DNA from: Methylovirgula sp963708155 | GTDB lineage: Bacteria > Pseudomonadota > Alphaproteobacteria > Rhizobiales > Beijerinckiaceae | DNA length: 64,000 nucleotides | NCBI GenBank assembly: GCA_963708155.1 | Contig: OY970183.1 | Span: forward strand, 2,046,001-2,110,000 | Direction of reading: 5' to 3' | Shown: in pieces, positions 20,205 to 29,120 of the stretch | Position numbering within the stretch: position 1 is the first letter of the stretch | How the letters are laid out: the number at the start of each line of letters is the position of its first letter | Program-made: the position numbers and the translations under genes | Notes under the pieces: model-generated | What the model was told of the DNA's origin: nothing | Databases searched by the model: none | The model's input: the letters and a program-made list of their open reading frames with translations, nothing else

Positions 20205-20305
20205 GGCCGGCTTGCCCTCAAGCTCCCGGCCCCCTATAAGGCGCCCGCGGCCCGTTTCCGACACCCCTGGAGGCGAGGGCCGCCTTCTCAGATAAGGATA
20301 CCACT

Positions 20306-20992
20306 ATGGCCGAGACAAAGACGCTCGCGGCCACGGTGCGCAGCGCAGGCGGCAAGGGGGCCGCCCGCAGCGTTCGCCGTGAGGGCCGCATTCCCGCAGT
20401 CATTTATGGCGGCGGTGACCCCGCCCAGGCAATTTCGCTCGACTGGCGCGAAGTCAACAAGCTCATCTACGCGGGGCACTTTCTGACGACGATCTACGAG
20501 ATCGATGTCGAGGGCGGCAAGGAGCGGGTGATCCCGCGCGACTATCAGCTCGACCGCATCAACGACAGGCCCCTGCATGTCGATTTCCTGCGGCTGAAAG
20601 CCGGCTCGACGCTGCGCGTCGCCATCCCGGTGCATTTCATCAATCAGGACATCAGCCCCGGCATCAAGAAGGGCGGCACGCTGAACATCGTGCGCCATTC
20701 GATCGAGCTGAAGGTTCCGGCCGACGCCATTCCCGAAGCGATAACCGTCGATGTCGGCCAGCTCGATATCGCCGAATCGGTGCATATTTCGGCGATCACG
20801 TTGCCGGCCGGCGTTCGTCCGGTCGATACGCAGCATGATTTTACCATCGCGACGATCGCGCCGCCGGTTGCCGTCGTCGAGACGCCCGTGGCTGTCGCGG
20901 CCTCGACCGCGCCTGCGGCAGGCGGTGCAGCCCCGGCTGCCGGTGCCGCACCGGACGCCAAAGCTGCGGCCGCGGCCAAGCCGAAGAAGTAA
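20306..20992 (+). CDS. rplY: 50S ribosomal protein L25/general stress protein Ctc
   Basis: L25 binds 5S rRNA in the large ribosomal subunit. This is the long TL5/CTC form (228 residues). The N-terminal L25 beta-barrel is at about residues 5-95 (ARSVRREGRIPAVIYGGG, INDRPLHVDFLRL). The C-terminal CTC domain is at about 100-190 (VPVHFINQDISPG is close to the family motif). A disordered Ala/Pro tail closes the protein and is typical of alphaproteobacteria. ATG 20306 gives the canonical N-terminus. A strong hairpin with a T-run follows the stop. Next is pth, the common rplY-pth order, whose products both act in translation. Confidence 0.96.
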   Translation: MAETKTLAATVRSAGGKGAARSVRREGRIPAVIYGGGDPAQAISLDWREVNKLIYAGHFLTTIYEIDVEGGKERVIPRDYQLDRINDRPLHVDFLRLKAGSTLRVAIPVHFINQDISPGIKKGGTLNIVRHSIELKVPADAIPEAITVDVGQLDIAESVHISAITLPAGVRPVDTQHDFTIATIAPPVAVVETPVAVAASTAPAAGGAAPAAGAAPDAKAAAAAKPKK

Positions 20993-21001
20993 TCCGGATC
21001 G

Positions 21002-21032
21002 CCGGGCGGCTCAGGCCGCCCGGTCTCTTTTT
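21002..21032 (+). terminator. Intrinsic terminator after rplY
   Basis: A perfect nine-base stem, CCGGGCGGC (21002-21010) with GCCGCCCGG (21015-21023), closes a four-base TCAG loop. TCTCTTTTT follows directly. It begins nine bases after the rplY stop and ends 18 bases before the pth start. It should reduce readthrough from rplY into pth, so the two genes may be only partly coupled. Confidence 0.8.
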
Positions 21033-21049
21033 GCCGCCGGGTTTCCCGC

Positions 21050-21643
21050 ATGAAGCTTTTCGTCGGTCTCGGCAATCCCGGCCGCGCCTATGCCGGGCAG
21101 CGCCACAATATCGGTTTCATGGCGGCCGACGCCATCGCCGGGCGTCACCCATTCGCGCCCTTCCGTGCCCGATTTCAGAGCCAGATGAGCGAGGGCGCCA
21201 TCGGCACCGAGCGGATCATCCTGCTCAAGCCCGAAACCTTCATGAACGAGTCCGGCCGCGCTGTCGGCGAGGCGTCGCGCTATTACAAGATCGATCTCGC
21301 CGATATCATCGTCTTCCATGACGAACTCGATCTCGCGCCCGGCCAGCTCCGGGTGAAGATCGGCGGTGGCAATGCCGGGCATAACGGCCTGCGCTCGATC
21401 ACCGAGCATATCGGCAATGATTACCGCCGCGTGCGCATCGGCATCGGCCATCCGGGTGACAAGGCCCGTGTGCATGACTATGTCCTGGGCAATTTCTTCA
21501 AGGATGAACATCCCTGGGTCGCGGCGATTTGCGAGGCGATCGCCGCCAATGCCGGCTATCTCGCAGATGGCGCCGACAACAGTTTTCAGAACAGGATTTT
21601 TCTGGCGATGCAGGAGTCAGGGACGCTGGGGGATGGCGATTGA
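21050..21643 (+). CDS. pth: Peptidyl-tRNA hydrolase
   Basis: Pth releases peptides from prematurely dropped peptidyl-tRNA and is essential in most bacteria. The 197-residue protein starts MKLFVGLGNPGRAYAGQRHN, containing the conserved Asn9 and the catalytic His19. FMNESGRAVGEA, VFHDELDLAPG and GGGNAGHNGLRSITEHIG follow in the family order. The length is normal and the frame intact. It lies 57 bases after rplY, past a terminator hairpin, and 47 bases before purL. The same gene order occurs in other alphaproteobacteria. Confidence 0.97.
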   Translation: MKLFVGLGNPGRAYAGQRHNIGFMAADAIAGRHPFAPFRARFQSQMSEGAIGTERIILLKPETFMNESGRAVGEASRYYKIDLADIIVFHDELDLAPGQLRVKIGGGNAGHNGLRSITEHIGNDYRRVRIGIGHPGDKARVHDYVLGNFFKDEHPWVAAICEAIAANAGYLADGADNSFQNRIFLAMQESGTLGDGD

Positions 21644-21690
21644 ACGCCGCCGCCATTGTCTTGACCTTGCGTCCTCTCTAAGAAACGCGC

Positions 21691-23910
21691 ATGAGCGAAC
21701 CTGCAATCACGCCCGAACTCGTCGCCGGACATGGCCTGAAGCCGGACGAATATGAGCGCCTTGTCGCGCTCATCGGCCGGGTGCCGACGTTCACCGAGCT
21801 CGGCATTTTCTCGGCCATGTGGAACGAGCATTGTTCCTACAAGTCCTCGCGCCTGCATCTGCGCAAATTGCCCACCAAGGCGCCGTGGGTCATCCAGGGG
21901 CCGGGCGAGAATGCTGGTGTCATCGATATCGGCGACGGGCTCGCCTGCGTCTTCAAGATGGAGAGCCACAACCATCCGTCCTACATCGAGCCTTTTCAGG
22001 GCGCGGCGACGGGGGTCGGCGGCATTCTGCGCGACGTGTTCACCATGGGCGCTCGGCCGGTCGCCTGTCTCGATCTCTTGCGCTTCGGCGCGCCGCAGCA
22101 TCCGCTGACCCGCCATCTCGTCGGCGGCGTCGTCGCCGGCATCGGCAGCTATGGCAACAGCTTCGGCGTGCCGACGGTCGGCGGCTCGACGCGCTTCAAC
22201 CGCGCCTATGACGGCAACATCCTCGTCAATGCGATGGCTGTTGGCATCGCCGAGAAGGACGCGATCTTCTACGCCAAGGCGACGGGTGTCGGAAACCCGA
22301 TCGTCTATCTCGGCTCCAAGACCGGCCGCGACGGCATCCACGGCGCAACGATGGCCTCGGCGGCTTTCGATGAGAATTCGCAGGAAAGCCGCCCGGCGGT
22401 GCAGATCGGCGATCCCTTCGCCGAAAAGCTGCTGCTCGAAGCCTGCCTCGAACTGATGAAATCCGGCGCCGTCATCGCCATTCAGGACATGGGCGCGGCG
22501 GGGCTTACGTCCTCCGCGGTCGAAATGGGCGCCAAGGGCGATCTCGGCATCCTGCTCGACCTCGATGCCGTGCCGTGCCGCGAGCCGGGCATGAGCGCCT
22601 ATGAAATGCTGCTGTCGGAAAGCCAGGAGCGAATGCTCATGGTGCTCGCGCCGGGCAAGGAAGCAGATGCCGAGGCGATCTTCCGCAAATGGGGTCTCGA
22701 CTTCGCCATCATCGGCCACACGACCGACGATCTGCGCTTTGTCGTCAAACACAAGGGCGAGATCAAAGCCGATCTGCCGATCAAGGAATTGGGCGACGAG
22801 GCGCCGCGCTACGATCGCCCGCATGTGCCGACGCCGAAGCAGGCCGTCATCAAGCCGCAGGATATTCCCGCGCCGAATTCCAACGCCGATGCGCTGCTGC
22901 GCCTTGTCGGCAGCGCCAATCTTGCATCGAAGCGCTGGGTCTACGAGCAGTACGACCATCTCATCCTCGGCAACACGGTGCAGGCGCCGGGGGGAGATGC
23001 GGCGGTGATCCGCCTTGGCGACGGGCCGAAGGGCCTGGCGCTGACGACCGACGTGAACGAGAATTATTGCGGCGCCGATCCGTTCGAGGGCGGCAAGCAG
23101 GCCGTGGCCGAAGCCTGGCGCAATCTCTGCGCCGTCGGCGCTCTGCCGCTCGCCTGCACCGACAATCTAAATTTCGGCAATCCTGAAAAGCCCGAGGCGA
23201 TGGGCCAGTTCGTCGCCGCGGTCGAAGGTTTGGCCGAAGCTTGTAGGGGGCTCGATTTCCCGATCGTCTCCGGCAATGTCTCGCTCTACAACGAGAGCCC
23301 GGACGGCGCGATCCTGCCGACGCCGGCCATCGGCGGCGTCGGGCTTATCGACGACGTTACGAAGACGGCGTCAATCGGCTTCAAGGGGCCGGGCGAGGCG
23401 ATCCTGCTCCTCGGCGAGACGCGAGGCTGGCTCGGTCAGTCAGCCTATCTGCGCGAGATTTGCGGCCGCGAGGAGGGCGCGCCACCGCCGGTCGATCTCG
23501 CAGCGGAGAAGAAGGCGGGCGATTTCGTCCGCGGCCTCGTCCGCGGCGGGCGGGTGACGGCAGCACATGATCTTTCCGAGGGCGGCCTTGGGGTCGCCTT
23601 GGCCGAGATGGCGCTCGCCGGAGGCCTTGGCGCGACCATCGAGCCGACGTCCGACATTCCGCTGCACGCCTTCCTCTTTGGCGAGGATCAGGGCCGCTAT
23701 CTCTTGACCTGCACGCCTGAAACAGCCGCTGCCATTGCCATTGAGGCAGGGGCTCAGGGCATTCCCTGCCGCAGGCTCGGCACGACCGGGGGCGACGCGT
23801 TGACCATTCCGGGAGGCGTCGCCATATTGCTTTCGGACCTGCGCCAGCGGCACGAATCTTGGTTGCCGGACTATATGCAGGGCCAGCTTATTCTGGAGGA
23901 ACATATCTGA
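21691..23910 (+). CDS. purL: Phosphoribosylformylglycinamidine synthase subunit PurL
   Basis: PurL (739 residues) is the ATP-dependent synthetase subunit that converts FGAR to FGAM in purine synthesis, with PurQ supplying ammonia and PurS bridging. This is the small, separate PurL of alphaproteobacteria. It carries the N-terminal WNEHCSYKSSRLHLRKLP motif with the conserved His, the MESHNHPS metal/nucleotide motif and the repeated AIRS-like halves (AAGLTSSAVEMGAKGDLG, TTDVNENYCGADPFEGG, AAHDLSEGGLGVALAEMAL). The frame is intact. purS and purQ are not in the window. The stop overlaps the bolA start by one base (TGATG), and an AGGAGGA-like site before it suggests translational coupling. Confidence 0.97.
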   Translation: MSEPAITPELVAGHGLKPDEYERLVALIGRVPTFTELGIFSAMWNEHCSYKSSRLHLRKLPTKAPWVIQGPGENAGVIDIGDGLACVFKMESHNHPSYIEPFQGAATGVGGILRDVFTMGARPVACLDLLRFGAPQHPLTRHLVGGVVAGIGSYGNSFGVPTVGGSTRFNRAYDGNILVNAMAVGIAEKDAIFYAKATGVGNPIVYLGSKTGRDGIHGATMASAAFDENSQESRPAVQIGDPFAEKLLLEACLELMKSGAVIAIQDMGAAGLTSSAVEMGAKGDLGILLDLDAVPCREPGMSAYEMLLSESQERMLMVLAPGKEADAEAIFRKWGLDFAIIGHTTDDLRFVVKHKGEIKADLPIKELGDEAPRYDRPHVPTPKQAVIKPQDIPAPNSNADALLRLVGSANLASKRWVYEQYDHLILGNTVQAPGGDAAVIRLGDGPKGLALTTDVNENYCGADPFEGGKQAVAEAWRNLCAVGALPLACTDNLNFGNPEKPEAMGQFVAAVEGLAEACRGLDFPIVSGNVSLYNESPDGAILPTPAIGGVGLIDDVTKTASIGFKGPGEAILLLGETRGWLGQSAYLREICGREEGAPPPVDLAAEKKAGDFVRGLVRGGRVTAAHDLSEGGLGVALAEMALAGGLGATIEPTSDIPLHAFLFGEDQGRYLLTCTPETAAAIAIEAGAQGIPCRRLGTTGGDALTIPGGVAILLSDLRQRHESWLPDYMQGQLILEEHI

Positions 23911-24143
23911 TGCCCATGCCCGCGGCCGAGATCGAATCCCTGATCAAGCAGGGAATCCCCGACGCCAAGGTCGAAATGCGCGCCTTGGCCGATGACGGGG
24001 ATCATTGGGCGGCGACGGTCATCTCGCAGGAGTTCGCCGGCAAGTCGAAGCTCCAGCAGCATCAGCTCGTCTACAAGGCGCTCGGCAGTCACATGGGCGG
24101 CGCGCTCCATGCCTTGCAACTCCAGACCTTCGCGCCGAAATAA
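23910..24143 (+). CDS. BolA family protein
   Basis: A 77-residue BolA-type protein of the short class. The family helix-loop part is clear (AEIESLIKQGIPDAKVEMRAL, then HWAATVISQEFAGKSKLQQHQLVYKAL), ending HALQLQTFAPK. BolA-like proteins bind [2Fe-2S] clusters together with monothiol glutaredoxins and take part in iron-sulfur trafficking. The next gene encodes such a glutaredoxin, so the pair probably works as a complex. The conserved His of the KLQQHQLVY segment is the expected cluster ligand. ATG 23910 overlaps the purL stop; the second ATG six bases on is possible. Confidence 0.93.
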   Translation: MPMPAAEIESLIKQGIPDAKVEMRALADDGDHWAATVISQEFAGKSKLQQHQLVYKALGSHMGGALHALQLQTFAPK

Positions 24144-24207
24144 GGGTTTCGCGCCGATGTAAGGGGCCGGATGGCTTCAGGGCGGCGATCAACGAAAAGG
24201 ACGGACC

Positions 24208-24555
24208 ATGGCCAATATCCAAGACCAGATTCAGTCGATCGTCGACAATAACGACGTCGTCCTGTTCATGAAGGGCACGCCGGATGCTCCGCAATGCGGC
24301 TTCTCCCATCAGGCGTCGCAGATCCTGCGCTTTATCGAGGTCGATTTTAAGGGCGTGAACTGCCTTGAGACCGATGAATTGCGCCAGGGCATCAAGAGCT
24401 TCTCGAATTGGCCGACGATTCCGCAGGTCTACATCAAGGGCGAGTTCGTCGGCGGGGCCGACATTTTGCGCGAATTGTTCCAATCCGGCGAATTGTTTAC
24501 GACATTGACGGAGAAGGGCGTTTCCTTCAAGGCGCCCGCCGGGGCCCAGGCCTAG
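24208..24555 (+). CDS. grxD: Monothiol glutaredoxin, Grx4 family
   Basis: A 115-residue CGFS-type glutaredoxin that carries a bridging [2Fe-2S] cluster, usually shared with BolA. Family motifs: VVLFMKGTPDAPQCGFS with the single cysteine, VDFKGVNCLETDELRQGIK, SNWPTIPQVYIKGEFVGGADI with the cis-Pro, and LRELFQSGEL. A second cysteine (VNCLE) lies outside the active site. The ATG at 24208 is preceded by AAAGGACGG. It lies 64 bases after the bolA gene, and the adjacency supports a joint role in iron-sulfur cluster delivery. Confidence 0.96.
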   Translation: MANIQDQIQSIVDNNDVVLFMKGTPDAPQCGFSHQASQILRFIEVDFKGVNCLETDELRQGIKSFSNWPTIPQVYIKGEFVGGADILRELFQSGELFTTLTEKGVSFKAPAGAQA

Positions 24556-24749
24556 ACGTCCTGACAGCCGGGCCGGTCTCCGGGCTTGATTGCGCCGGGG
24601 AAATCGGGCATAGCACCGCCACGACACGCGGCCCTCGGCCGCGTTTTAGCTTGAGCCGGCCGGGCGCGACGCCATCAGGTCTGGACAGGCGCTCCCGAAA
24701 TCCCGATTTTGCCGGCCCCGCCGTCGGCGTGATTTGCTAGGCTGAGGTC

Positions 24750-24875
24750 ATGAAAGTCCGCAATTCTTTGAAATCCCTGCGCAAGCGCCATCGTGCCAAC
24801 CAATTGGTGCGCCGTAAGGGCCGCGTCTACATCATCAACAAGGTGCAGAAGCGTTACAAGGCGCGGCAGGGCTGA
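24750..24875 (+). CDS. rpmJ: 50S ribosomal protein L36 (zinc-free form)
   Basis: A 41-residue protein reading MKVRNSLKSLRKRHRAN ... RVYIINKVQKRYKARQG. It matches the alphaproteobacterial L36, a small component of the large subunit. It is the so-called C-minus form: the three Cys and one His that bind zinc in classical L36 are absent, so it should not need zinc. GAGG lies three bases before the ATG at 24750. The gene stands alone between grxD and a secreted TPR protein, away from the main ribosomal operons, as is usual for this lineage. Its small size makes it easy to miss. Confidence 0.95.
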   Translation: MKVRNSLKSLRKRHRANQLVRRKGRVYIINKVQKRYKARQG

Positions 24876-24940
24876 CCTTTCTCGCCGGATAATCCCTTGA
24901 GACATTTTGACATTCGCCGGCGCTGTTCTAATTTGCGCCA

Positions 24941-25816
24941 ATGCGCTTGCGTCTCATTTCCTGGCTGACGCTTCTCGCCGCCGCCGGTCTGCCGTTCCTC
25001 GCGATCGGCCCCGTTGCCGCGGGCGATGACGATGGTTCGGCGACATGGCCCGATGGTTCATCGGGCGAAGTCCTCAAGCTCCCCGGCATGCCGCCGATGC
25101 GGCTGCCGCCTGGCGTTCATATTTTCGGGTCGGACGGGCAGGAACTGAATGTCGGGCCAGGGCAGGGCCTTAGCCAGCCCCCGCAATTCGGCGACGACTC
25201 GCTCGCCCCGCATCACCAATTGCCGCAGCAAAAGCCGCCGGAAGACGCGGCGACGCGCACCGCCAGGGCCGCAGCCGCGCGCGCCGAGGCGTTGAAACAC
25301 GCCATGGCACCGCAACCAACCCACGCCGCCTTGCGCGCCGAGGCCCTTGACGCTTTGTTCAAGCGGCTTGCCGCCGCGAGCGATCCGGATGAGGCGAGCG
25401 GCATTTCCGCAGCGATCCAGAATGTCTGGATGCAGTCCGATTCCGACACGGCGAGCCTGCTGATGCAGCGCGCGACAGCGGCGCAGCAGGAAGGCCATCT
25501 GCCGCTGGCTCTGGCGCTTTATGACAAGGTCGTTGCGCTCGCGCCGGATTGGGCCGAAGCTTGGAGCAAGCGCGCCGGCACGCGCCTGCTCGGCGGCGAT
25601 CTCGCCGGGGCGACGGACGATCTGCAGCAGGTGCTGAAGCTGGAGCCGCGGCAATTCCCGGCACTGGTCGCGCTCGGCTTTATCCAGGAGAAGCAGGGTT
25701 TCGACAAGCGCGCGCTCGAATCATTCCTCAAGGCGCTGGCGCTCAATCCGCATCAGCCCGAGATCCAGTCGATCGTCGAGAAACTGCGTACCGAGGTCGA
25801 AGGGCGAGACATCTAG
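24941..25816 (+). CDS. Secreted tetratricopeptide-repeat protein
   Basis: A 291-residue exported protein. Residues 1-27 form a signal peptide (LISWLTLLAAAGLPFLA, then a cleavage-like VAAG). A Pro/Gly-rich stretch and an Ala-rich helix follow. The C-terminal half contains about three TPR units (LPLALALYDKVVALAPDWAEA, TDDLQQVLKLEPRQFPALV, SFLKALALNPHQPEI). TPR domains mediate protein contacts, here in the periplasm. No enzymatic motif is visible and no specific function can be claimed. It begins 65 bases after rpmJ on the same strand and converges on pyk, with palindromic repeats between. Confidence 0.8.
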   Translation: MRLRLISWLTLLAAAGLPFLAIGPVAAGDDDGSATWPDGSSGEVLKLPGMPPMRLPPGVHIFGSDGQELNVGPGQGLSQPPQFGDDSLAPHHQLPQQKPPEDAATRTARAAAARAEALKHAMAPQPTHAALRAEALDALFKRLAAASDPDEASGISAAIQNVWMQSDSDTASLLMQRATAAQQEGHLPLALALYDKVVALAPDWAEAWSKRAGTRLLGGDLAGATDDLQQVLKLEPRQFPALVALGFIQEKQGFDKRALESFLKALALNPHQPEIQSIVEKLRTEVEGRDI

Positions 25817-25817
25817 A

Positions 25818-25856
25818 GCATCGGACCGCGCAGCAGTTTTCGGGCAAATCCGATGC
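25818..25856. repeat. Intergenic palindrome, AGAGCATCGGAC type
   Basis: GCATCGGA (25818-25825) and TCCGATGC (25849-25856) are exact inverted copies around a 23-base centre containing TTTTCGGGC. Sequences beginning AGAGCATCGGA and ending AATCCGATGCG are common between genes of many Hyphomicrobiales. I recognise the type but have not counted copies. It follows the TPR gene stop by two bases and may mark its transcript end. Confidence 0.5.
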
Positions 25857-25868
25857 GATCAAGAGGAC

Positions 25869-25943
25869 CGTCATTGTGAGGAGCGATAGCGACGAAGCAA
25901 TCCAGGAATGATTCTGGATTGCTTCGCTCCGCTCGCAATGACG
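25869..25943. repeat. Long intergenic inverted repeat (CGTCATTG ... CAATGACG)
   Basis: An imperfect palindrome of about 75 bases sits between the convergent TPR and pyk genes. The left arm begins CGTCATTGTGAGGAGCG (25869) and runs through GAAGCAATCCAG (25893-25904). The right arm begins CTGGATTGCTTCGCTCC (25914) and ends GCAATGACG (25943). Repeats of this pattern recur in the genomes of many alphaproteobacteria as REP-like elements. The long stem could serve as a bidirectional terminator for both genes. Confidence 0.7.
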
Positions 25944-25955
25944 AGCGAGGAAACT

Positions 25956-27374
25956 CTACTTCTCGACGTTAGCGATCCGCACCATATTGGTCGCGCCCGG
26001 TGAACCGAAGGGCACGCCCGCGACGATGATGATCCGCTCGCCGGGTACAGCGAAGCCCTCCGACGCGGCGATGACGCAGGCGCGCGCCGCCATATCATCG
26101 ACATCCTGCGCATCCTGGGTGACGACGGCGTGGACGCCCCAGACGAGGGCGAGGCGCCGGGCGGTGTCGCGATTCGGTGTCAAGGCAAGGACCGGCGGCT
26201 CCGGCCGCTCGCGGGCGATGCGGAACGCGGTCGAGCCGGACGAGGTCCAGGCGACGATCGCCTTCAAATCCAGCGTCTCGGCGACATCGCGTGCGGCCGT
26301 GGCAATGGCGTCGGCGACGGTCGCCTCGGGCTTGGGCCGCTGCGCGTTGATGATCTGCCGGTAAAAAGAATCGTGCTCGACCTCTTCGGCGATCTTGTTC
26401 ATCGTCGCCACCGCTTCGACCGGATAACGGCCAGAGGCGCTTTCGGCTGAAAGCATGACCGCATCGGCACCCTCGAACAACGCCGCCGCGACATCGGAAA
26501 CTTCGGCGCGGGTCGGCACCGGCAGCGAGATCATCGATTCGAGCATCTGCGTCGCGACGATGACCGGCTTGCCGAGACGCCGCGCCATGCGATTGATGCG
26601 TTTCTGCAGACCCGGCACTTTTTCAAGCGGCATCTCGACGCCGAGGTCGCCGCGCGCCACCATGAAGGCATCGGCGACCTCCATGATCTCCTCGAGCCGC
26701 GAGATCGCCTGCGGCTTCTCGATCTTGGCGAGCACAAGCGCGCGGTTGCCCGCGACTTTCTTGACGTCGGCCACATCTTCGGCCTTTTGGACGAAGGAAA
26801 CGGCGATCCAGTCGACGCCGGCCTCAAGCCCCGCTTCAAGATCATCGCGATCCTTCGGGGTCATCGAGGCGACGGGAATTTCGGTATCCGGCAGACTGAC
26901 GCCTTTGCGGTTCGAAACACGGCCGCCGATATCGACCACCGCCACGGCGCGCTTTGCCGAGGCCTCGCTGATATGCAGGCGCACCTTGCCGTCATCGATC
27001 AGAACGACATGGCCCGGCTGAAGCGCCTGCAATATTTCCGGGTGTGGCAGGTGCACGCGCGTCGCATCGCCCGGCGTCGTGTCGGAATCGAAGACGAAGC
27101 TGTCGCCGCGCTTCAATTCCACCGCGCCGTCCTTGAAGAGGCCGACGCGCAGCTTGGGGCCTTGCAGATCGAGCAAAATCGCGATCGGACGGCCGAACTC
27201 CGGCTCCAGCGAACGGATGATCTTGACACGTTCGCGCATGTCATCATGGCTCGCATGGCTCATGTTGATGCGGAACACATCCGCGCCGGCGCGAAACAAA
27301 TCGGCGATGACGGCGCGCTGGGCGGTCGCGGGCCCTAAGGTCGCGACGATCTTGCTGCGGCGAAGCCGTCGCAT
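25956..27374 (-). CDS. pyk: Pyruvate kinase
   Basis: Pyruvate kinase makes ATP and pyruvate from phosphoenolpyruvate at the end of glycolysis. The 472-residue protein starts MRRLRRSKIVATLGPAT and carries FRINMSHASHDDM, ILLDLQGPKLRVG, the lysine-containing VLAKIEKPQAISRLEEI, the signature VARGDLGVEMPLEKVPGLQK and SAESASGRYPVEAVATM. The frame is complete. I start at ATG 27374, with GGGAG eight bases upstream. An ATG seven codons earlier is less family-like. It lies 142 bases after the DUF1036 gene on the same strand, an arrangement seen in several Hyphomicrobiales. Confidence 0.97.
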   Translation of the reverse strand: MRRLRRSKIVATLGPATAQRAVIADLFRAGADVFRINMSHASHDDMRERVKIIRSLEPEFGRPIAILLDLQGPKLRVGLFKDGAVELKRGDSFVFDSDTTPGDATRVHLPHPEILQALQPGHVVLIDDGKVRLHISEASAKRAVAVVDIGGRVSNRKGVSLPDTEIPVASMTPKDRDDLEAGLEAGVDWIAVSFVQKAEDVADVKKVAGNRALVLAKIEKPQAISRLEEIMEVADAFMVARGDLGVEMPLEKVPGLQKRINRMARRLGKPVIVATQMLESMISLPVPTRAEVSDVAAALFEGADAVMLSAESASGRYPVEAVATMNKIAEEVEHDSFYRQIINAQRPKPEATVADAIATAARDVAETLDLKAIVAWTSSGSTAFRIARERPEPPVLALTPNRDTARRLALVWGVHAVVTQDAQDVDDMAARACVIAASEGFAVPGERIIIVAGVPFGSPGATNMVRIANVEK

Positions 27375-27516
27375 CGATGAACTCCCTTTCCTCAATTTTC
27401 CTGCTTCGCCCTTAGGCGACCCGGCATTTACTACGGAATACGGCCGTAAGTTAGATGAAATTTTGTGCGCCTTGGTGAAGGTCCAATGCCGGGAAGCCGC
27501 CTGCGTTCCGATCGAA

Positions 27517-27969
27517 TCAGGGGCCGGAATGAACCGGCGCCGGCGCTGGGTCGGTCAATTGCACCGTCCAGTTGCGCGCCTCGCGTCCGGTATCGACTTC
27601 GAAGAAGCCGGTCCGGTCGAAGCCGCGGACGAAACAATCCTGCCGCCCGGTGATGCGGAACTCGTGGTCGGCCGTGCACATAAAGGCTTTGCCCTTCCAC
27701 TCTGAGCCGCGCTCGTCCATCGCATAGACATAATAGAATTCCGCCGCCAGAGGTCCGCGTACGAGATTGTCGCAGGCCCCGGCCTTGATATTCCACCACC
27801 CTTCGCTCACCCAACTGGAGCCATTGGTATAGGCGATGGCGACGCTCACGCGATTCGTGCTCATGTTGCAGAGCCGGAAATCGGCGCGTGCCGGATGGGC
27901 TGCAACCAGAGCCGCGACGGACAGAAGCGGCGTCAGCACCCGCACAAGTTTAGGACGTGAATGGCTCAT
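27517..27969 (-). CDS. Secreted DUF1036-domain protein
   Basis: A 150-residue protein with a signal peptide over residues 1-29 (LTPLLSVAALVAAHPARA). A DUF1036 domain follows: FRLCNMSTNRVSVAIAY, SEGWWNIKAGACDNLVRG, YYVYAMDERGSEWKG, FCVRGFDRTGFFEVDT-like. Four cysteines in the mature part could form disulfides. The family is small and periplasmic and no function is established. In this order it often neighbours pyk, N-formylglutamate amidohydrolase and the GapR gene, as here. The gene reads toward pyk and is divergent from the amidohydrolase, with 229 bases between their starts; that gap shows no obvious promoter or RNA. Confidence 0.88.
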   Translation of the reverse strand: MSHSRPKLVRVLTPLLSVAALVAAHPARADFRLCNMSTNRVSVAIAYTNGSSWVSEGWWNIKAGACDNLVRGPLAAEFYYVYAMDERGSEWKGKAFMCTADHEFRITGRQDCFVRGFDRTGFFEVDTGREARNWTVQLTDPAPAPVHSGP

Positions 27970-28198
27970 CGGATCGGAGATAGTCCAAGGCGAAGACTAT
28001 GTCGCAACAAAGGCCAAGGGGAGGGCCAGACGCATCACACCGGGCCAGAATAAGGGGGCTTGGGCCAAGGGGTGCAAGGGAAATCTTCCTGGCGGCCCCG
28101 ATCATCCCAAAGTTCTGCCAAAAAATCCGTCCAAGAGCGGCAAAATCCGAGGATAGCGAAGGTTGACTTCGGCCCCTCCGTATCTTTGAAGTTTTGTC

Positions 28199-29006
28199 AT
28201 GGCAGAGGCGCAAGCCCCGGATCAATTCGAAGCGATTGAGCGAATCGACGGGCGGCCCGAAGCCGGCGTCCTGCTGCTTTGCGATCATGCCAGCAATGCC
28301 TTGCCGCAGAACTATGGCACGCTCGGGCTGCCGGCTGTCGATCTCGAGGCGCATATCGCCTATGATATTGGCGCCGCCGATCTCACCCGACGGCTCGCGG
28401 CGCGGCTCGATGCGCCGGCGCTGCTCACCCGTTTTTCGCGGCTGCTGATCGATCCCAATCGCGGGGCGCAAGACCCGACGCTGGTGATGCGCCTGTCGGA
28501 TCGCCGGCTGATTCCCGGCAATGCCCGCATCGACGCGGCTGAGATTGAGCGCCGCCGCGCGCTTTATTGGCAGCCTTATCGCACCGCCATCGCCGAGACG
28601 ATCGCCGCGCTCACGGCCAGCGGGGCCGAATCCCGCCGTCGTTTCCCTGCATACGTTCACGCCAAATTGGCGCGGCACGGAGCGGCCCTGGCAGATCGGT
28701 ATCTTGTGGGACGCCGATCCGCGCCTGCCGCTGCCGCTGATCGCGGCGCTGAAAGACCGCGGCCTGATCGTCGGCGACAACGAACCCTATGACGGTGCCC
28801 TGCCGGGGGACACGCTGCATGAGCAGGTCACCTCGCGCGGCCTCGCCGGGCTTTTGATCGAGGTTCGGCAGGATCTCGTGGCCACCCCCGAAAAAGCCTA
28901 TGGCTGGGCCGATCTTCTGGCCGAAGTGCTGGCGCCGATTCTGGCGCGGCCGGAGATGCACGAAATCGTCTTCGGGCCAAGCCGCGCCGGCCATTGCGGC
29001 CGATAG
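28199..29006 (+). CDS. N-formylglutamate amidohydrolase family protein, one frame change as sequenced
   Basis: Family enzymes hydrolyse N-formylglutamate to glutamate and formate, a late histidine-degradation step. In the first frame: LLLCDHASNALPQNYGTLGL, HIAYDIGAADLTRRLA, FSRLLIDPNRGAQDPTL. A surplus G in GGGG near 28620-28626 throws the frame. The second frame continues with VSLHTFTPNWRG, WQIGILWDADPRLPLPLI, VGDNEPYDG and LLIEVRQDLVATPEKA. The corrected protein has 268 residues, the usual size. No hut genes are present, and the group with this motif set is often unlinked to histidine catabolism, so the physiological substrate is unproven. ATG 28199 is the best start. Confidence 0.85.
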
Positions 29007-29120
29007 GGCAGAATAGCGGGGATTTCGCGCTCCCGTGCTTGATTTTGGGCGGCCGGAGCCGCAACGAAGCGCAAAATCGCGGGCGCACCATTGCGTCTGG
29101 CCCAATCAAGGTAGCGTAAG

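Noticed and set aside
27836..28156. 106-codon plus-strand frame between DUF1036 and the amidohydrolase genes
   Set aside because: Half of it lies antisense to the DUF1036 gene, it has no ribosome site, and the rest has Lys/Gly-rich composition without structure.
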